Source: Streptomyces sp. ATexAB-D23
GTDB lineage: Bacteria > Actinomycetota > Actinomycetes > Streptomycetales > Streptomycetaceae
Length of the DNA: 64,000 nucleotides
NCBI RefSeq assembly: GCF_000373645.1
Contig: NZ_KB892021.1
Span: 31,146 to 95,145, forward strand
Direction of reading: 5' to 3'
Position 1 is the stretch's first letter. Every line of letters begins with the position of its first letter. The notes under the pieces were generated by a model, which searched no databases, had not been told where the DNA came from, and saw only the letters and a list, made by a program, of their open reading frames with translations. Shown here in pieces: positions 52,227 through 60,347 of the stretch. A program made the translations under genes and the position numbers.

Positions 52227-52856
52227 ATGAGCAGCATCAGCATCAGCGTCATCGGCACCGGGAACATGGCCCGCACCATCGGCGCGCGGGCGATAGCGGG
52301 CGGCAACACCGTCGAGATCATGGGCCGCGACCAGTCCAAGGCCGCCGAGCTGGCCAAGGCTCTCGGCGGCGGCGCCTCGCAGGGGGAATGGGGCGCCACC
52401 CCGGCCGGGGACATCGTCATCGTGGCCCTGTTGCACGACGGTGTCGTGCCGGCCGTCGCCCACTACGGAGACGCTCTCGCGGGCAAGGTCATCATTGACA
52501 TCAGCAATCCCTTCAACCCCACGTTCGACGGGCTGGCCCACGGCGAGGAGACCTCGATCGCGCAGGAGGCCGCCAAGGCGGCCCCGGCCGGCGCCCACGT
52601 GGTGAAGGCGTTCAACACCGTCTTCCGCCATGTCCTGGAGAAGGGTCGGCCCGACATCTTCATCGCCGGCGACAACGCCCGGGCCAAGGCACGTGTGGAG
52701 GCGTTCGTCGAAAGCCTGGGGATGCGCCCGCTGGACGTCGGCAGCCTGAAAATGGCGCACTGGCTGGAAGGAGCGGGCCTGATCACGGTGGGCCTCGCCA
52801 ACCACGGGGTGGGAGGTTTGGACTTCGCCCTCGGCGTCGCAGAACTTTCCGCCTGA
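52227..52856 (+). CDS. NADPH-dependent F420 reductase-like / NAD-binding oxidoreductase
   Basis: A 209-residue Rossmann protein: VIGTGNMARTIGARAIAGGN at the N-terminus, MGRDQSKAAELAKALGGG, then GDIVIVALLHDGVVPAVAHY, KVIIDISNPFNPTFDG and AHVVKAFNTVFRHVLEKGRP with DIFIAGDNARAKARVEAFVE. This matches the F420:NADPH oxidoreductase/YbaB-type dinucleotide-binding family. The exact cofactor is not provable. It follows the SDR gene by 32 bp, likely in one transcript. Confidence 0.87.
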   Translation: MSSISISVIGTGNMARTIGARAIAGGNTVEIMGRDQSKAAELAKALGGGASQGEWGATPAGDIVIVALLHDGVVPAVAHYGDALAGKVIIDISNPFNPTFDGLAHGEETSIAQEAAKAAPAGAHVVKAFNTVFRHVLEKGRPDIFIAGDNARAKARVEAFVESLGMRPLDVGSLKMAHWLEGAGLITVGLANHGVGGLDFALGVAELSA

Positions 52857-52951
52857 GCGAAGCGCTCGAAGGTCTGCCCGGCTACGGGCCCCCCGTGGGT
52901 CTCACCACCGACCCGGGCCGCCTGTTCATCGGTCAGGAACCCGACCGCCAC
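52857..52951 (-). pseudogene. Possible fragment of a Tn3-family transposase start (DUF4158)
   Basis: On the minus strand from GTG 52951 the frame reads VAVGFLTDEQAARVGGETHG then GPVAGQTFERFAQ. FLTDEQAAR-x-G followed by a short gap and an E-R-F/Y is the N-terminal layout of Tn3-type transposases as I recall it. The similarity stops at the neighbouring gene. Short and uncertain. Confidence 0.3.
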
Positions 52952-52967
52952 GATGCCCGGCGATCGG

Positions 52968-53840
52968 TCAGGCGACAGCCGCCCCTTGCCGGGTGAGCCA
53001 GAAGCCGAGGAGCGCGGAGGCGGCCTCGGCGGGGCGGTGGACGTTGGGGGAGTGGCCGCCGCCCTCGATCCGGACGAACGCGGCGCCCAGCCGGTGGGCC
53101 ATGCGCTCGACGGCGTCGGGGGCCCAGGTCTCGTCGGGGGTACCGGAGACCACCGAGAGGGGGACGCCCGTCCCGGCCAGCGCTTCGGTGGTGTCCGTCT
53201 CGTCCAGCATGTGGCGGGCGAGGGCGGCGAGTTGGCTCGGGCTGTTGGCCAGCCACCGCAGTTCGAGGAAGCGCTCGACGTCCGGGGGAGTCGTCGCGTC
53301 CTTGGTGCGGACGAAGGGCCACATCTCGGCCAGGGGCATCGAGCCGATGACGGACAGGAGGAGGTTGAGCCGTTCCTGCTGCCAGGGGGAGACGCAGGCG
53401 GGCCCGAAGTTCATGAGCGTCGCCGACGCCCAGAGGCCCGGGTCTCCGCCGGTCGCGATGACGGCCGCGCGGACGAGGCTGCCGCCGTACGAGTGACCCA
53501 GGAGATGGACGGGGCCCGCGTCCAGCGCGCGGGTGACGGCGACAAGATCGGCGGCGAGGTCGTCACGGGCGTACGAGGGGGCGGGCGAGGCGTCGCCCGT
53601 CTCGTACTGGCCCCGGCAGTCGACGGCCACGACGCGTACGCCGCCGGCGCTGAGCGCGGGCAGCATGGGGAGGAAGTCCTCCTTGCTGCCCATGAAGCCG
53701 GGGACGAGCAGCGCGGTGCCCCGCACCGGGGACGACGGCCCGGCGGGCGGGACGTCCAGCGCGGCGAAGACGCCCCGCCCGGTCCGCAGCCGCACCGGGC
53801 GCGCGTGGTCCGGGGCTTCCAGGCTCAGCAACTGGCTCAT
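52968..53840 (-). CDS. Alpha/beta hydrolase
   Basis: A 290-residue hydrolase from ATG 53840. Oxyanion region TALLVPGFMGSKEDFLPML, nucleophile elbow LLGHSYGGSLVRA (Ser), acid near SGTPDETWAPDAV and His in IEGGGHSPNVHRPAEA: a complete Ser-Asp-His triad. No signal peptide is seen. Substrate unknown; the fold is shared by esterases, lipases and proline iminopeptidases. Confidence 0.88.
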   Translation of the reverse strand: MSQLLSLEAPDHARPVRLRTGRGVFAALDVPPAGPSSPVRGTALLVPGFMGSKEDFLPMLPALSAGGVRVVAVDCRGQYETGDASPAPSYARDDLAADLVAVTRALDAGPVHLLGHSYGGSLVRAAVIATGGDPGLWASATLMNFGPACVSPWQQERLNLLLSVIGSMPLAEMWPFVRTKDATTPPDVERFLELRWLANSPSQLAALARHMLDETDTTEALAGTGVPLSVVSGTPDETWAPDAVERMAHRLGAAFVRIEGGGHSPNVHRPAEAASALLGFWLTRQGAAVA

Positions 53841-53950
53841 GGACAGAATGATAGGCACGGCCATGAGGCGGTCCCGGCGCTGTTCGAACGCCGTCAGGAG
53901 CACAATCCGGCCGGTTCGAGGCGGAGTTCGAAGTGCGTTCGAAGGGCGTT

Positions 53951-54412
53951 CTACCCTTCGGGTTCCGTCCTCGGCTCCGGCACCCGGACCGGCTCGGCGC
54001 GATGCCAGCCGCCGAAGCGCCCGAGGGCCTTCCAGAACCCCTTCTCGCTGTTGCGTTCGGTCTGCCGGCTGGACTCCCAGGTGAGGATGGGCCGCCCGTA
54101 GACCTGGCGCGACAGATCGTTGACGTCGTCCTCGATGAGCCGCAGATGCGAGCCCAGCCGCTGGATGCCGTCGTTGCTGTCCCGCAGATACAGGTACGCG
54201 ATGAGGAGGACGAGCCCGACGACCAGGACCCGCCAGAGGCCGAGGCCACTGCCGAGCGTGGCCGCGATGGCGGTGGCCGCGCCCGCGTACCCGGCCAACT
54301 GCTGCCGGGCCCCGATCCGCTGGACGACCTCGGACCGCAGGGACTCGTACTCCCTCATCCTGAGGCCGATGACCTCGATGGTCTGCTCACGCTCGCTCGT
54401 ACTCCCGCTCAC
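53951..54412 (-). CDS. Small membrane protein of unknown function
   Basis: A 153-residue protein from GTG 54412 (GAGGAGG upstream). It begins with a helix (REQTIEVIGLRMREYESLRS), has two hydrophobic segments (AGYAGAATAIAATLGSGLGL and LWRVLVVGLVLLIAYLYLR at about 44-76), then a charged helix (GSHLRLIEDDVNDLSRQVYG) and ends Pro/Glu-rich. The heptad-like flanks suggest self-association. No family recognised. Confidence 0.75.
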   Translation of the reverse strand: MSGSTSEREQTIEVIGLRMREYESLRSEVVQRIGARQQLAGYAGAATAIAATLGSGLGLWRVLVVGLVLLIAYLYLRDSNDGIQRLGSHLRLIEDDVNDLSRQVYGRPILTWESSRQTERNSEKGFWKALGRFGGWHRAEPVRVPEPRTEPEG

Positions 54413-54592
54413 GGGCACCTCCTCGTCGCTGAGGATGTATGCCCATCCACGAAGCGGGCCACGCGCGGCCGGCCGGCGGCGGCCTCGGGAGGGGCGGGTC
54501 ACGAGGGGTGGCGTCCTGTCGGGGGCGGGGCCGGCGCCCCAACGATCCGGCAGGCCGGCCGCCGTGCCCCGGCCCCGGAGTGCGCCGGGCTG

Positions 54593-55171
54593 TTACTCGC
54601 CCGGTGGCCCTCCGGACACGCCCGCACTGCCCGGCCGCGAGTGACAGGCCGCCAGGTCGCCGACCTGGTGGGCGATGTCGGTCCACAGGGCGGCGGGGAG
54701 ATCGCGGCCGACGCCCGGGTAGGTCACCAGGCGGGCGCCGGCGATGGCGTGGCCCGCGCCGACGCGCAGGATCGGGCCCTGCTCACTGTGCAGGACCAGG
54801 GCGGGGCTGCGTAGCTCCTTGAGCCTGGGGCCGTGCCACTGGGCTCCGATCTGGCGGCTCTGCGCCTTGTTGTCGCGCGGTCCGCTGTCCACGTCGGCCT
54901 CGACCCAGGCGCGGGCGGCGGCCTCGTCGAAGGGGTAGCCGGAGGGGGCGACGCCGCGCCAGACGGTGAGGGCGGCCTCGATGTCGCCCTCGCGTCCCTC
55001 GGGGAACTTGGTCCGGGCGAGCTTGGCGAGCAGGCCGAAACGCAGGTAGCGCAGGCCCCCCGGACCGGAGACGTCGCTGGGCAGGGCCGCCGAGGAGGTG
55101 ACGCTGAGGACCCGGTGGGGGTGTCGCAGCGGAGGCGGAGCCACCCGCGACCGGTCCGGGGGCGACCGCAA
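54593..55171 (-). pseudogene. 5'-truncated alpha/beta hydrolase
   Basis: The frame shows only the C-terminal two thirds of an alpha/beta hydrolase: LRHPHRVLSVTSSAALPSDV, a cap region GDIEAALTVWRGVAPSGYPF, the acid-strand RSPALVLHSEQGPILRVGAG and the end of the domain. The region upstream, which should hold the nucleophile Ser and oxyanion strand, is replaced by low-complexity sequence and then by the oppositely directed gene at 55245. No start has a ribosome site. Likely a deletion remnant. Confidence 0.7.
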
Positions 55172-55244
55172 CCCCCTGATGCCTCATCGGTGGGGGGGCG
55201 GTCGCCCCCGAAGGGCCTCCGGCGTCGGCCACTAGGGTTCGGCC

Positions 55245-56030
55245 ATGTCTCCGTCCGCTGTTCCGAAGAAACGCACACTCGCCGAGGAGTTGTCGCTGCT
55301 GCGACAGCGGCAGCGCGACCGCAGGCGGCGGTCGGCCACGGCTGCCGGGGCCGGACTCGCCGTGATCGTCGGAGGGGTGTGGCCCCTTCTGGGCGTGGGG
55401 CTCCAACCGGGCGGCCACGCGCCCATGCCCATATGCGCCATCGGCAGCACCGCGCTGCGCGCGGACGTGGACGCGGACGGGCGCCCGGACGAGATTCGCG
55501 GCCTGAACCGCGAGGGCGCCGGCTCGGTGGTCTTCCGGAGGGGCGGTGACCTCACCACTGTCCACGTTGACGACGCCCGCGGGTTCTGGCCGAAACTGCG
55601 GGGCGCACCGAAGGAGGACATGGCGACGCGGGGGACCTTCGGCGACTTCGACGGTGACGGGTACCTCGATCTGGCGCTCTTCTACAGCCAGCGCGACGAG
55701 GGCGACAGCCCGCGGGACAGCATGCTGGTGCACGAGGTGCGCTACGGGCCCCTCGCCCGTGACCTGAGCAGCGACCGGACCGGCCCCATCCGCATAGGGC
55801 GGTCGGCGTTCGTGTACGGGGTGTGGACCACCGACACCGACCACGACGGCCGCGCCGAGCTTCAGGTCTCCCAGTCGGAAGGGGACGGCATGGCTGCCCG
55901 CCATGTCGGCCGTCAGCGTGGTGACGGGATCTCCGTGAGCGACGACGAGGCCGACTTGTACGCGGGGGCGGACTGGCCCGAGCCGGAGCTCGGGCGGCTC
56001 GGCTTCCCCGCCTGCGGGGCCCGCCAGTAG
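55245..56030 (+). CDS. FG-GAP/VCBS repeat membrane-anchored protein
   Basis: A 261-residue protein from ATG 55245. The N-terminus is a charged helix (LAEELSLLRQRQRDRRRRSA) followed by one membrane segment at about 32-52. The outer part has three Asp-rich calcium-loop repeats: DVDADGRPDEIRGL, DFDGDGYLDLALF and DTDHDGRAELQVS, as in FG-GAP/VCBS beta-propeller proteins. Only three loops are present, fewer than a full propeller. Function unknown. Confidence 0.82.
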   Translation: MSPSAVPKKRTLAEELSLLRQRQRDRRRRSATAAGAGLAVIVGGVWPLLGVGLQPGGHAPMPICAIGSTALRADVDADGRPDEIRGLNREGAGSVVFRRGGDLTTVHVDDARGFWPKLRGAPKEDMATRGTFGDFDGDGYLDLALFYSQRDEGDSPRDSMLVHEVRYGPLARDLSSDRTGPIRIGRSAFVYGVWTTDTDHDGRAELQVSQSEGDGMAARHVGRQRGDGISVSDDEADLYAGADWPEPELGRLGFPACGARQ

Positions 56031-56128
56031 GCGGGACCGTCCCCGCGCGGGCAGGCGGCCCGGCTTCCCCGCGTGCGCGGACCCCGGGCCGTGTCCGCGC
56101 AGTCCCGAGCGGGAGGCACTGCGTACGC

Positions 56129-56320
56129 GTCCCGCACGCGTACGGGATCGGCGCCCATCCGGGCCGGTGGTACGTAACGGGCGGGGACGCCCGGATCGGC
56201 GAGGAGCGGACCTTCTGGCTCGAACGCGTCGCGGACGCGCGGACCCTGCCCTCGCCGACCGCCTCGCGGCCCGCGCCCGACGAGCCCGACCGTGAACCCT
56301 GCGGGCCAAGACGCTTCAGC
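56129..56320 (+). pseudogene. Fragment of a WYL-domain regulator
   Basis: One plus-strand frame reads PHAYGIGAHPGRWYVTGGDA then RIGEERTFWLERVADARTLP, matching the WYL domain (here WYV) with its R-T-F-x-L-x-R-V segment near the end of such regulators. No start or HTH precedes it; 56031-56128 is non-coding. The frame then runs into the opposite gene. It is best read as the decayed 3' end of a lost regulator gene. Confidence 0.6.
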
Positions 56321-57380
56321 GCGGGACGGCCAGCGCGTCGACCAGTTGCCGGGCGCGTGTCCCCTCGCCGAGGAGCGCCTCCACCAGCGGGCCCGTGCCC
56401 GGATCGGCGGTGGCCTGCTCCTTCGTCCGGTCCGGGGTGCTCGTCTCGTCGGTGTACTGCTCGACGGGGCGGGGGTCGGCCGTCAGGTGGAGCCGGTCAT
56501 CGGCGGTCAGGGCCCTGTGGACCGAGGCGTAGTCGATGCCCAGGCCGGCCAGTCGCTCGCCGCCCGCGTACCGGGAACCGGTGTCCGGGGCGTTCTCCCG
56601 CGCCAGGTGCGGGTACCGGAGCGCGACCTCGTGCGTGGCGAGCACCGCGAGCAGCACGTGTTCGGTGCCCACCGCGGTGCCGCCGAGGCGGTGCGCCTGC
56701 TCGTAGGTCTCCATGCGCACCCACCAGGCCGGTCGCGCCGCCCAGTTGACTCCGCTGAGCTTGAAGAGCAACCGCATCCACAGGGGTGTCCGGCGACGGT
56801 AGGTGCTGTGTCCGAGCAGGATGTCGCGGGTCGGGTGCAGGAGCGGATCGAGGCCGTCGTCCAGGCCGTCCCGCGCGGTCCCCGCGCTCTCGGCTGTTGC
56901 GGTGTCCGCGTCGAGGCGGGCCAGCACGGCTTGCGGTGAGACCTCGCACGCACCCAGCATCTCCACCGCGCGGTTGTCCTCCCGCAGCAGCCCGCGCAGC
57001 AGGTGGCCGGCGCCGAACTTTCCGGCGCCCTCCCGTCCGGCCTCCTCCCGTGCGGCGGTCAGGGCTCGGGCCGCCGCGCCGGTGTAGAGCCTGTGCGGCT
57101 CGCCCTCCTCGCCCAGGACGTCCCTCTCGGTGACGGCCTGGGCCGCGCCGTCGTCCGTGCTCCACGCGGTGTCGTGGTCCGGCCGGGCCCGGAGCGCCGA
57201 CAGCAGCGCGACCTTGGTCAGCCCCTCGGCCGCCAGTGCCTTCCGGGCGGCGCCTCTGGCCGTGGCGATCCCGGCCAGCAGGTGCTGGCTGCCTATGGGC
57301 CCGTCGGTGTCCGTCCGGGCACCGCGCGCGGCCCCCAGGATTCCCGTGACGGCCCAGTCCGGCGACGTGGTCGCTTCCAT
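56316..57380 (-). CDS. Orphan protein with two Clp-N (ClpA/C N-domain) repeats
   Basis: A 354-residue protein from ATG 57380 with two Clp-N type segments: IGSQHLLAGIATARGAARKA (about 28-60) and GAGHLLRGLLREDNRAVEML (about 122-150), and a third similar stretch VGTEHVLLAVLATHEVALRY (about 236-260). A short hydrophobic/aromatic linker (RTPLWMRLLFKLSGVNWAAR) lies between. There is no AAA+ Walker motif, so it is not a Clp ATPase; it may act as an adaptor or a substrate-binding domain on its own. Confidence 0.8.
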   Translation of the reverse strand: MEATTSPDWAVTGILGAARGARTDTDGPIGSQHLLAGIATARGAARKALAAEGLTKVALLSALRARPDHDTAWSTDDGAAQAVTERDVLGEEGEPHRLYTGAAARALTAAREEAGREGAGKFGAGHLLRGLLREDNRAVEMLGACEVSPQAVLARLDADTATAESAGTARDGLDDGLDPLLHPTRDILLGHSTYRRRTPLWMRLLFKLSGVNWAARPAWWVRMETYEQAHRLGGTAVGTEHVLLAVLATHEVALRYPHLARENAPDTGSRYAGGERLAGLGIDYASVHRALTADDRLHLTADPRPVEQYTDETSTPDRTKEQATADPGTGPLVEALLGEGTRARQLVDALAVPR

Positions 57381-57592
57381 GCGGTGTTCCTCTTCTCGGT
57401 GGTCCTGCGCACCACTCTTCCCGCCGGACGGCGGCGCTTCGTCAGCCCCCCGAAGGATCTCCGTCCTCCGCCTTTGGGATGCCCCCGGCGCGGACCGAGC
57501 CGGAATGACCAGCCGTCAGTGAGGCTCGTCAGCAGGCGTCCTGGCGTCCGACGCGGTCCGCGGCGGCCTCCGCGAACGCCTTCAGGGCGTCG

Positions 57593-58042
57593 TCAATGCA
57601 CGCAGAACTCGTTCCCTTCCGGGTCCGTGAGCACCGTCCACCTGCCGCCCGGCTCGTCCACCTCGCGCTCGGCCCTCGCGCCCAGGGCCTCCAGCCGGGC
57701 CACCTCGGCCTCGCGGCGGGCCGGGCCCGCGTGGAGGTCGAGGTGGAGGCGGTTCTTCACCGTTTTGGGTTCCGGGACGCGCTGGAAGAGGAGCCGGCGG
57801 CCGTGGCCGGTGCCGCTCTCCTCGTCGTACGGGTCGTCGGGGTGGCGTACGGCCGCCAGGTCGAGCCAGGCGCGGCGGTCGTGGGCGGTCGTGGTGAGCG
57901 CTTCCGGCACGGCGCCGGCGCTCAGGAGGCGTTCGATCAGGGGGCTGTTGTCCTCGATCTCGTAGCCGAGGGCCTCGGACCAGAAGCCGGCCTGCGCGTG
58001 CGGGTCGGCGGCGTCGACGACGACTTTCCACTCAAGAGTCAT
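57593..58042 (-). CDS. VOC/glyoxalase-like protein
   Basis: A 149-residue protein with the vicinal-oxygen-chelate layout: LEWKVVVDAADPHAQAGFWS near the start, RRLLFQRVPEPKTVKNRLHL, DLHAGPARREAEVARLEALG, and TVLTDPEGNEFCVH at the end. Metal ligands are plausible (His, Glu of DPEGNEFC). ATG 58042 overlaps the sortase stop by 11 bp. Substrate unknown; antibiotic-binding and dioxygenase-like roles both occur in the family. A GC3-rich 20-codon fragment (DDALKAFAEAAADRVGR) lies just past its stop on the same strand. Confidence 0.83.
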   Translation of the reverse strand: MTLEWKVVVDAADPHAQAGFWSEALGYEIEDNSPLIERLLSAGAVPEALTTTAHDRRAWLDLAAVRHPDDPYDEESGTGHGRRLLFQRVPEPKTVKNRLHLDLHAGPARREAEVARLEALGARAEREVDEPGGRWTVLTDPEGNEFCVH

Positions 58043-58718
58043 GATCGGCATTCTGTCCCGGAATGGTAGGTTCCGGGGCCTGGACCGAGGACAGGCGGGC
58101 GAAGGCGACCACATTGGCCTGGTAGCCGCCCGCGTCCGGGTCGTAGGCGCCGCCGCAGGTGAGCAGGCGGAGTTCGGCGCCCTTGGTCGGGCCGTAGACG
58201 CGGTCGCTCGGGAAGTCGCTCTTCTCGAACTCCTCGACCGCGTACAGGCGGAACACCGCCACCCTCCCGTCCGCGCGCCGCACTTCCACCCGCGCGCCCG
58301 GCCGCAGCGTGTCGAGTCCGGCGAAGGCCGCGGGGCCGGCGGGTGTGTCGACGTGGGCGACCACGATCGCGTTGCCCGGGGAGCCCGGCGTCACCCCGTC
58401 CCGGTACCAGCCGGCGAGGTTGCGGGCGTTCGGGTCGGGTACGCCGAGCCTGCCCGAGGCGTCCAGGGTCAGGTCGACCAGGGGCGCGCTGACGTCGAGT
58501 GCGGGGATCTCGACGCGTACGGGGCGGGACGGGGCGAGCGGGGCCGTCGCGGACGAGGGGCCGGGCAGCGGGCCGGGTGCCGGCGCCGCTTCCCGGACCG
58601 GGGAGCCCAGAAACATGGCGAGGGCCGCCGCGATGGCCGGAACGAGACCGGCCACCGCGATCAGGCGCGGGAAGGGCCGCCGGGGCGACGGCCCTTCCCG
58701 CCGGGCGCGGGTGCTCAA
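58032..58718 (-). CDS. Class F sortase
   Basis: A 228-residue membrane-anchored transpeptidase from TTG 58718, overlapping the upstream surface-protein gene (TTGA). The N-terminal membrane segment is at about 18-40, then a Pro/Ala linker. The sortase domain has the three catalytic parts: His in IVVAHVDTPAG, Cys in LRLLTCGGAYD, and the Arg in NVVAFARL. Class F sortases of Streptomyces attach proteins to the cell wall or have unknown targets; the overlapped neighbour is the obvious candidate. Confidence 0.88.
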   Translation of the reverse strand: MSTRARREGPSPRRPFPRLIAVAGLVPAIAAALAMFLGSPVREAAPAPGPLPGPSSATAPLAPSRPVRVEIPALDVSAPLVDLTLDASGRLGVPDPNARNLAGWYRDGVTPGSPGNAIVVAHVDTPAGPAAFAGLDTLRPGARVEVRRADGRVAVFRLYAVEEFEKSDFPSDRVYGPTKGAELRLLTCGGAYDPDAGGYQANVVAFARLSSVQAPEPTIPGQNADHDS

Positions 58719-60157
58719 ACCCGTCGGCGCCGGGCCGCGCGCAGGCCGCCGAGCGCCGCGCCCGCCACGGCCAGCAGTCCGGCCGCTCCGGCGGCTGCCA
58801 GGAGGCCCGGACCGGACGGGCTCGTGCCGGACAGTGCGGTGGAGCCGTCACCCGCGTCGACCGGGCCGTCCGGGACGGGGCCGTTGCCGTGACCGCCGTC
58901 CCAGTGGCCGCCACCGCCACCGGGGTGCGACGGCTTCGGGGTCGGCCTGGGGTGGTGGGTGTGGGTGGGCGAGGGGCTCGGCTCCACGTCCGCGGTGATC
59001 GTGGTGTGGCCCGTCGCCAGGACGCCGGTGCGCAGCGGGCCTTCCACGCCCGCGATCTCCACGGTCAGCTCGGTCGTCACGTCGAGCCGGCCCGTGGGGG
59101 CGCCCTCGGCCGCCGCCAGGGTGAACGCCGCCCCGGCCGAACCGCCCGGCTCCAGCGTGCCGCCCGCGCGGAGGCTGGTCGGCAGCCGGCCGGTGAGTGT
59201 GCCGTCCGGCTCCTGGGCCAGGGGGACCTCGGCGCCCTCGGAGGTGACGGTCAGCTGGTCCGCCCGCAGGCCGTCCGGGCCCTTGAGGGTGAGGCGCGTA
59301 CCGATGCCCGGGTACTGCGGGCCGTCCGCCGGGTCGGTGTAGGAGACGTCGGCGGGGCGGGGTCCGTCGCCCGCCTCGATCTCCTCGGGGAGGGTCAGCG
59401 CGGCCGAGGCCCGCCCGTCCACGGCGAAGTCCCAGACCGTGCCCTGGGCCGTGATGTTGTCGACGTACGTGTTGAGCGTGCCGTTCGTGTCGCCGAGGCG
59501 GCCGATGTTGGCGATCACGCCGTACGCCCCCTCGCACTGGGCGACGAAGTGCGACAGCGGGGCGTCGCCGCCCGCCGGGATGCCGGCGACCGCCCGCGAG
59601 GTGCGGACCACCGAGTCCCCGGTGAAGCGGTACTTCTGCCAGGTGTCCGGTTGCAGCGACTGGCCGTTCACGTCCGGGTTGCTGCCCGGCTCGAACGACA
59701 GGGTGGTGAAGCCGCCGCAGGAGGCGGGGAGTTGGAGGTTCGCGCCGATGCTGGTGTTCGAGGAGCCTTCGGTCGCGGTGTACGCCCAGTAGGAGATGCC
59801 CGCGTCCAGCAGCGGCTGCATCGGCACGGGGGTCCACGTCGCGTTGAAGTAGTGCGCGGCCTGGGCCTGTTCGCCGGCGCCGATGGACAGGTGCAGGCTG
59901 CCGTTCAGGTGGACCGGGTCCGGCTTGGGGGAGACCTCCTGGATGCCCGGGTCCCGGTCGGGAGTGGTTTCCTGGAGCCGGAACCAGGGGCCCGCCGGGC
60001 CGAGGCCCGACGGGCCGACCGTCTGTACGGTGTCGTCCGCGCTCGCGGAGGGGGCGATTCCGCAGGCGAGGACGGACAGGGTGGACAGAGCGGCGGTGGC
60101 GGTCGCGGTGCGCAGAAGCGTGCGGGACGAGCCGGACGCGCGCAGAGATCGAATCAT
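58715..60157 (-). CDS. Secreted surface protein encoded with a sortase
   Basis: A 480-residue protein: signal peptide to about residue 40 (ALSTLSVLACGIAPSASA), a beta-rich domain with conserved Trp/Tyr (YFNATWTPVPMQPLLDAGIS, SFEPGSNPDVNGQSLQPDTW), then two Ig-like segments (VEIAGVEGPLRTGVLATG), a His/Pro/Gly-rich linker and a C-terminal hydrophobic helix with an Arg tail (AALGGLRAARRRRV). This is the layout of a sortase substrate, but the expected LPxTG is not present; the nearest stretch is ALSGTSPSG. It is coupled to the sortase gene. Confidence 0.8.
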   Translation of the reverse strand: MIRSLRASGSSRTLLRTATATAALSTLSVLACGIAPSASADDTVQTVGPSGLGPAGPWFRLQETTPDRDPGIQEVSPKPDPVHLNGSLHLSIGAGEQAQAAHYFNATWTPVPMQPLLDAGISYWAYTATEGSSNTSIGANLQLPASCGGFTTLSFEPGSNPDVNGQSLQPDTWQKYRFTGDSVVRTSRAVAGIPAGGDAPLSHFVAQCEGAYGVIANIGRLGDTNGTLNTYVDNITAQGTVWDFAVDGRASAALTLPEEIEAGDGPRPADVSYTDPADGPQYPGIGTRLTLKGPDGLRADQLTVTSEGAEVPLAQEPDGTLTGRLPTSLRAGGTLEPGGSAGAAFTLAAAEGAPTGRLDVTTELTVEIAGVEGPLRTGVLATGHTTITADVEPSPSPTHTHHPRPTPKPSHPGGGGGHWDGGHGNGPVPDGPVDAGDGSTALSGTSPSGPGLLAAAGAAGLLAVAGAALGGLRAARRRRV

Positions 60158-60247
60158 AAGTGTGAGGAAAATATAAGCAGCGCGTTATGGCCGCATTGCT
60201 CCCCGTGACACGCGCTCGCTCGCTCCAATGCCGCAGCGGTCAGACCC

Positions 60248-60347
60248 GTTGCGCCATGGCACCGTTCAGCCCTGTTGTGCCACGGCACGGTTCAGCCCCG
60301 TTGTGCCACGGCACGGTTCAGCCCCGTTGTGCCACGGCACCGTTCAG
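60248..60347. repeat. 26-bp tandem repeat, 3.85 copies, over the monooxygenase stop
   Basis: Units start at 60248, 60274, 60300 and 60326 (last partial); units 2 and 3 are identical, and 1 and 4 differ by a few bases. On the minus strand the unit encodes LNGAVAQRG and the stop, so the repeat is a multiplied gene end. Its length of 26 shifts the frame in each copy. Confidence 0.93.

Noticed and set aside
57520..57592. A gene ending DDALKAFAEAAADRVGRQDAC on the minus strand.
   Set aside because: Only about 20 codons have coding character and there is no start; at most a fragment behind the VOC gene, noted there.
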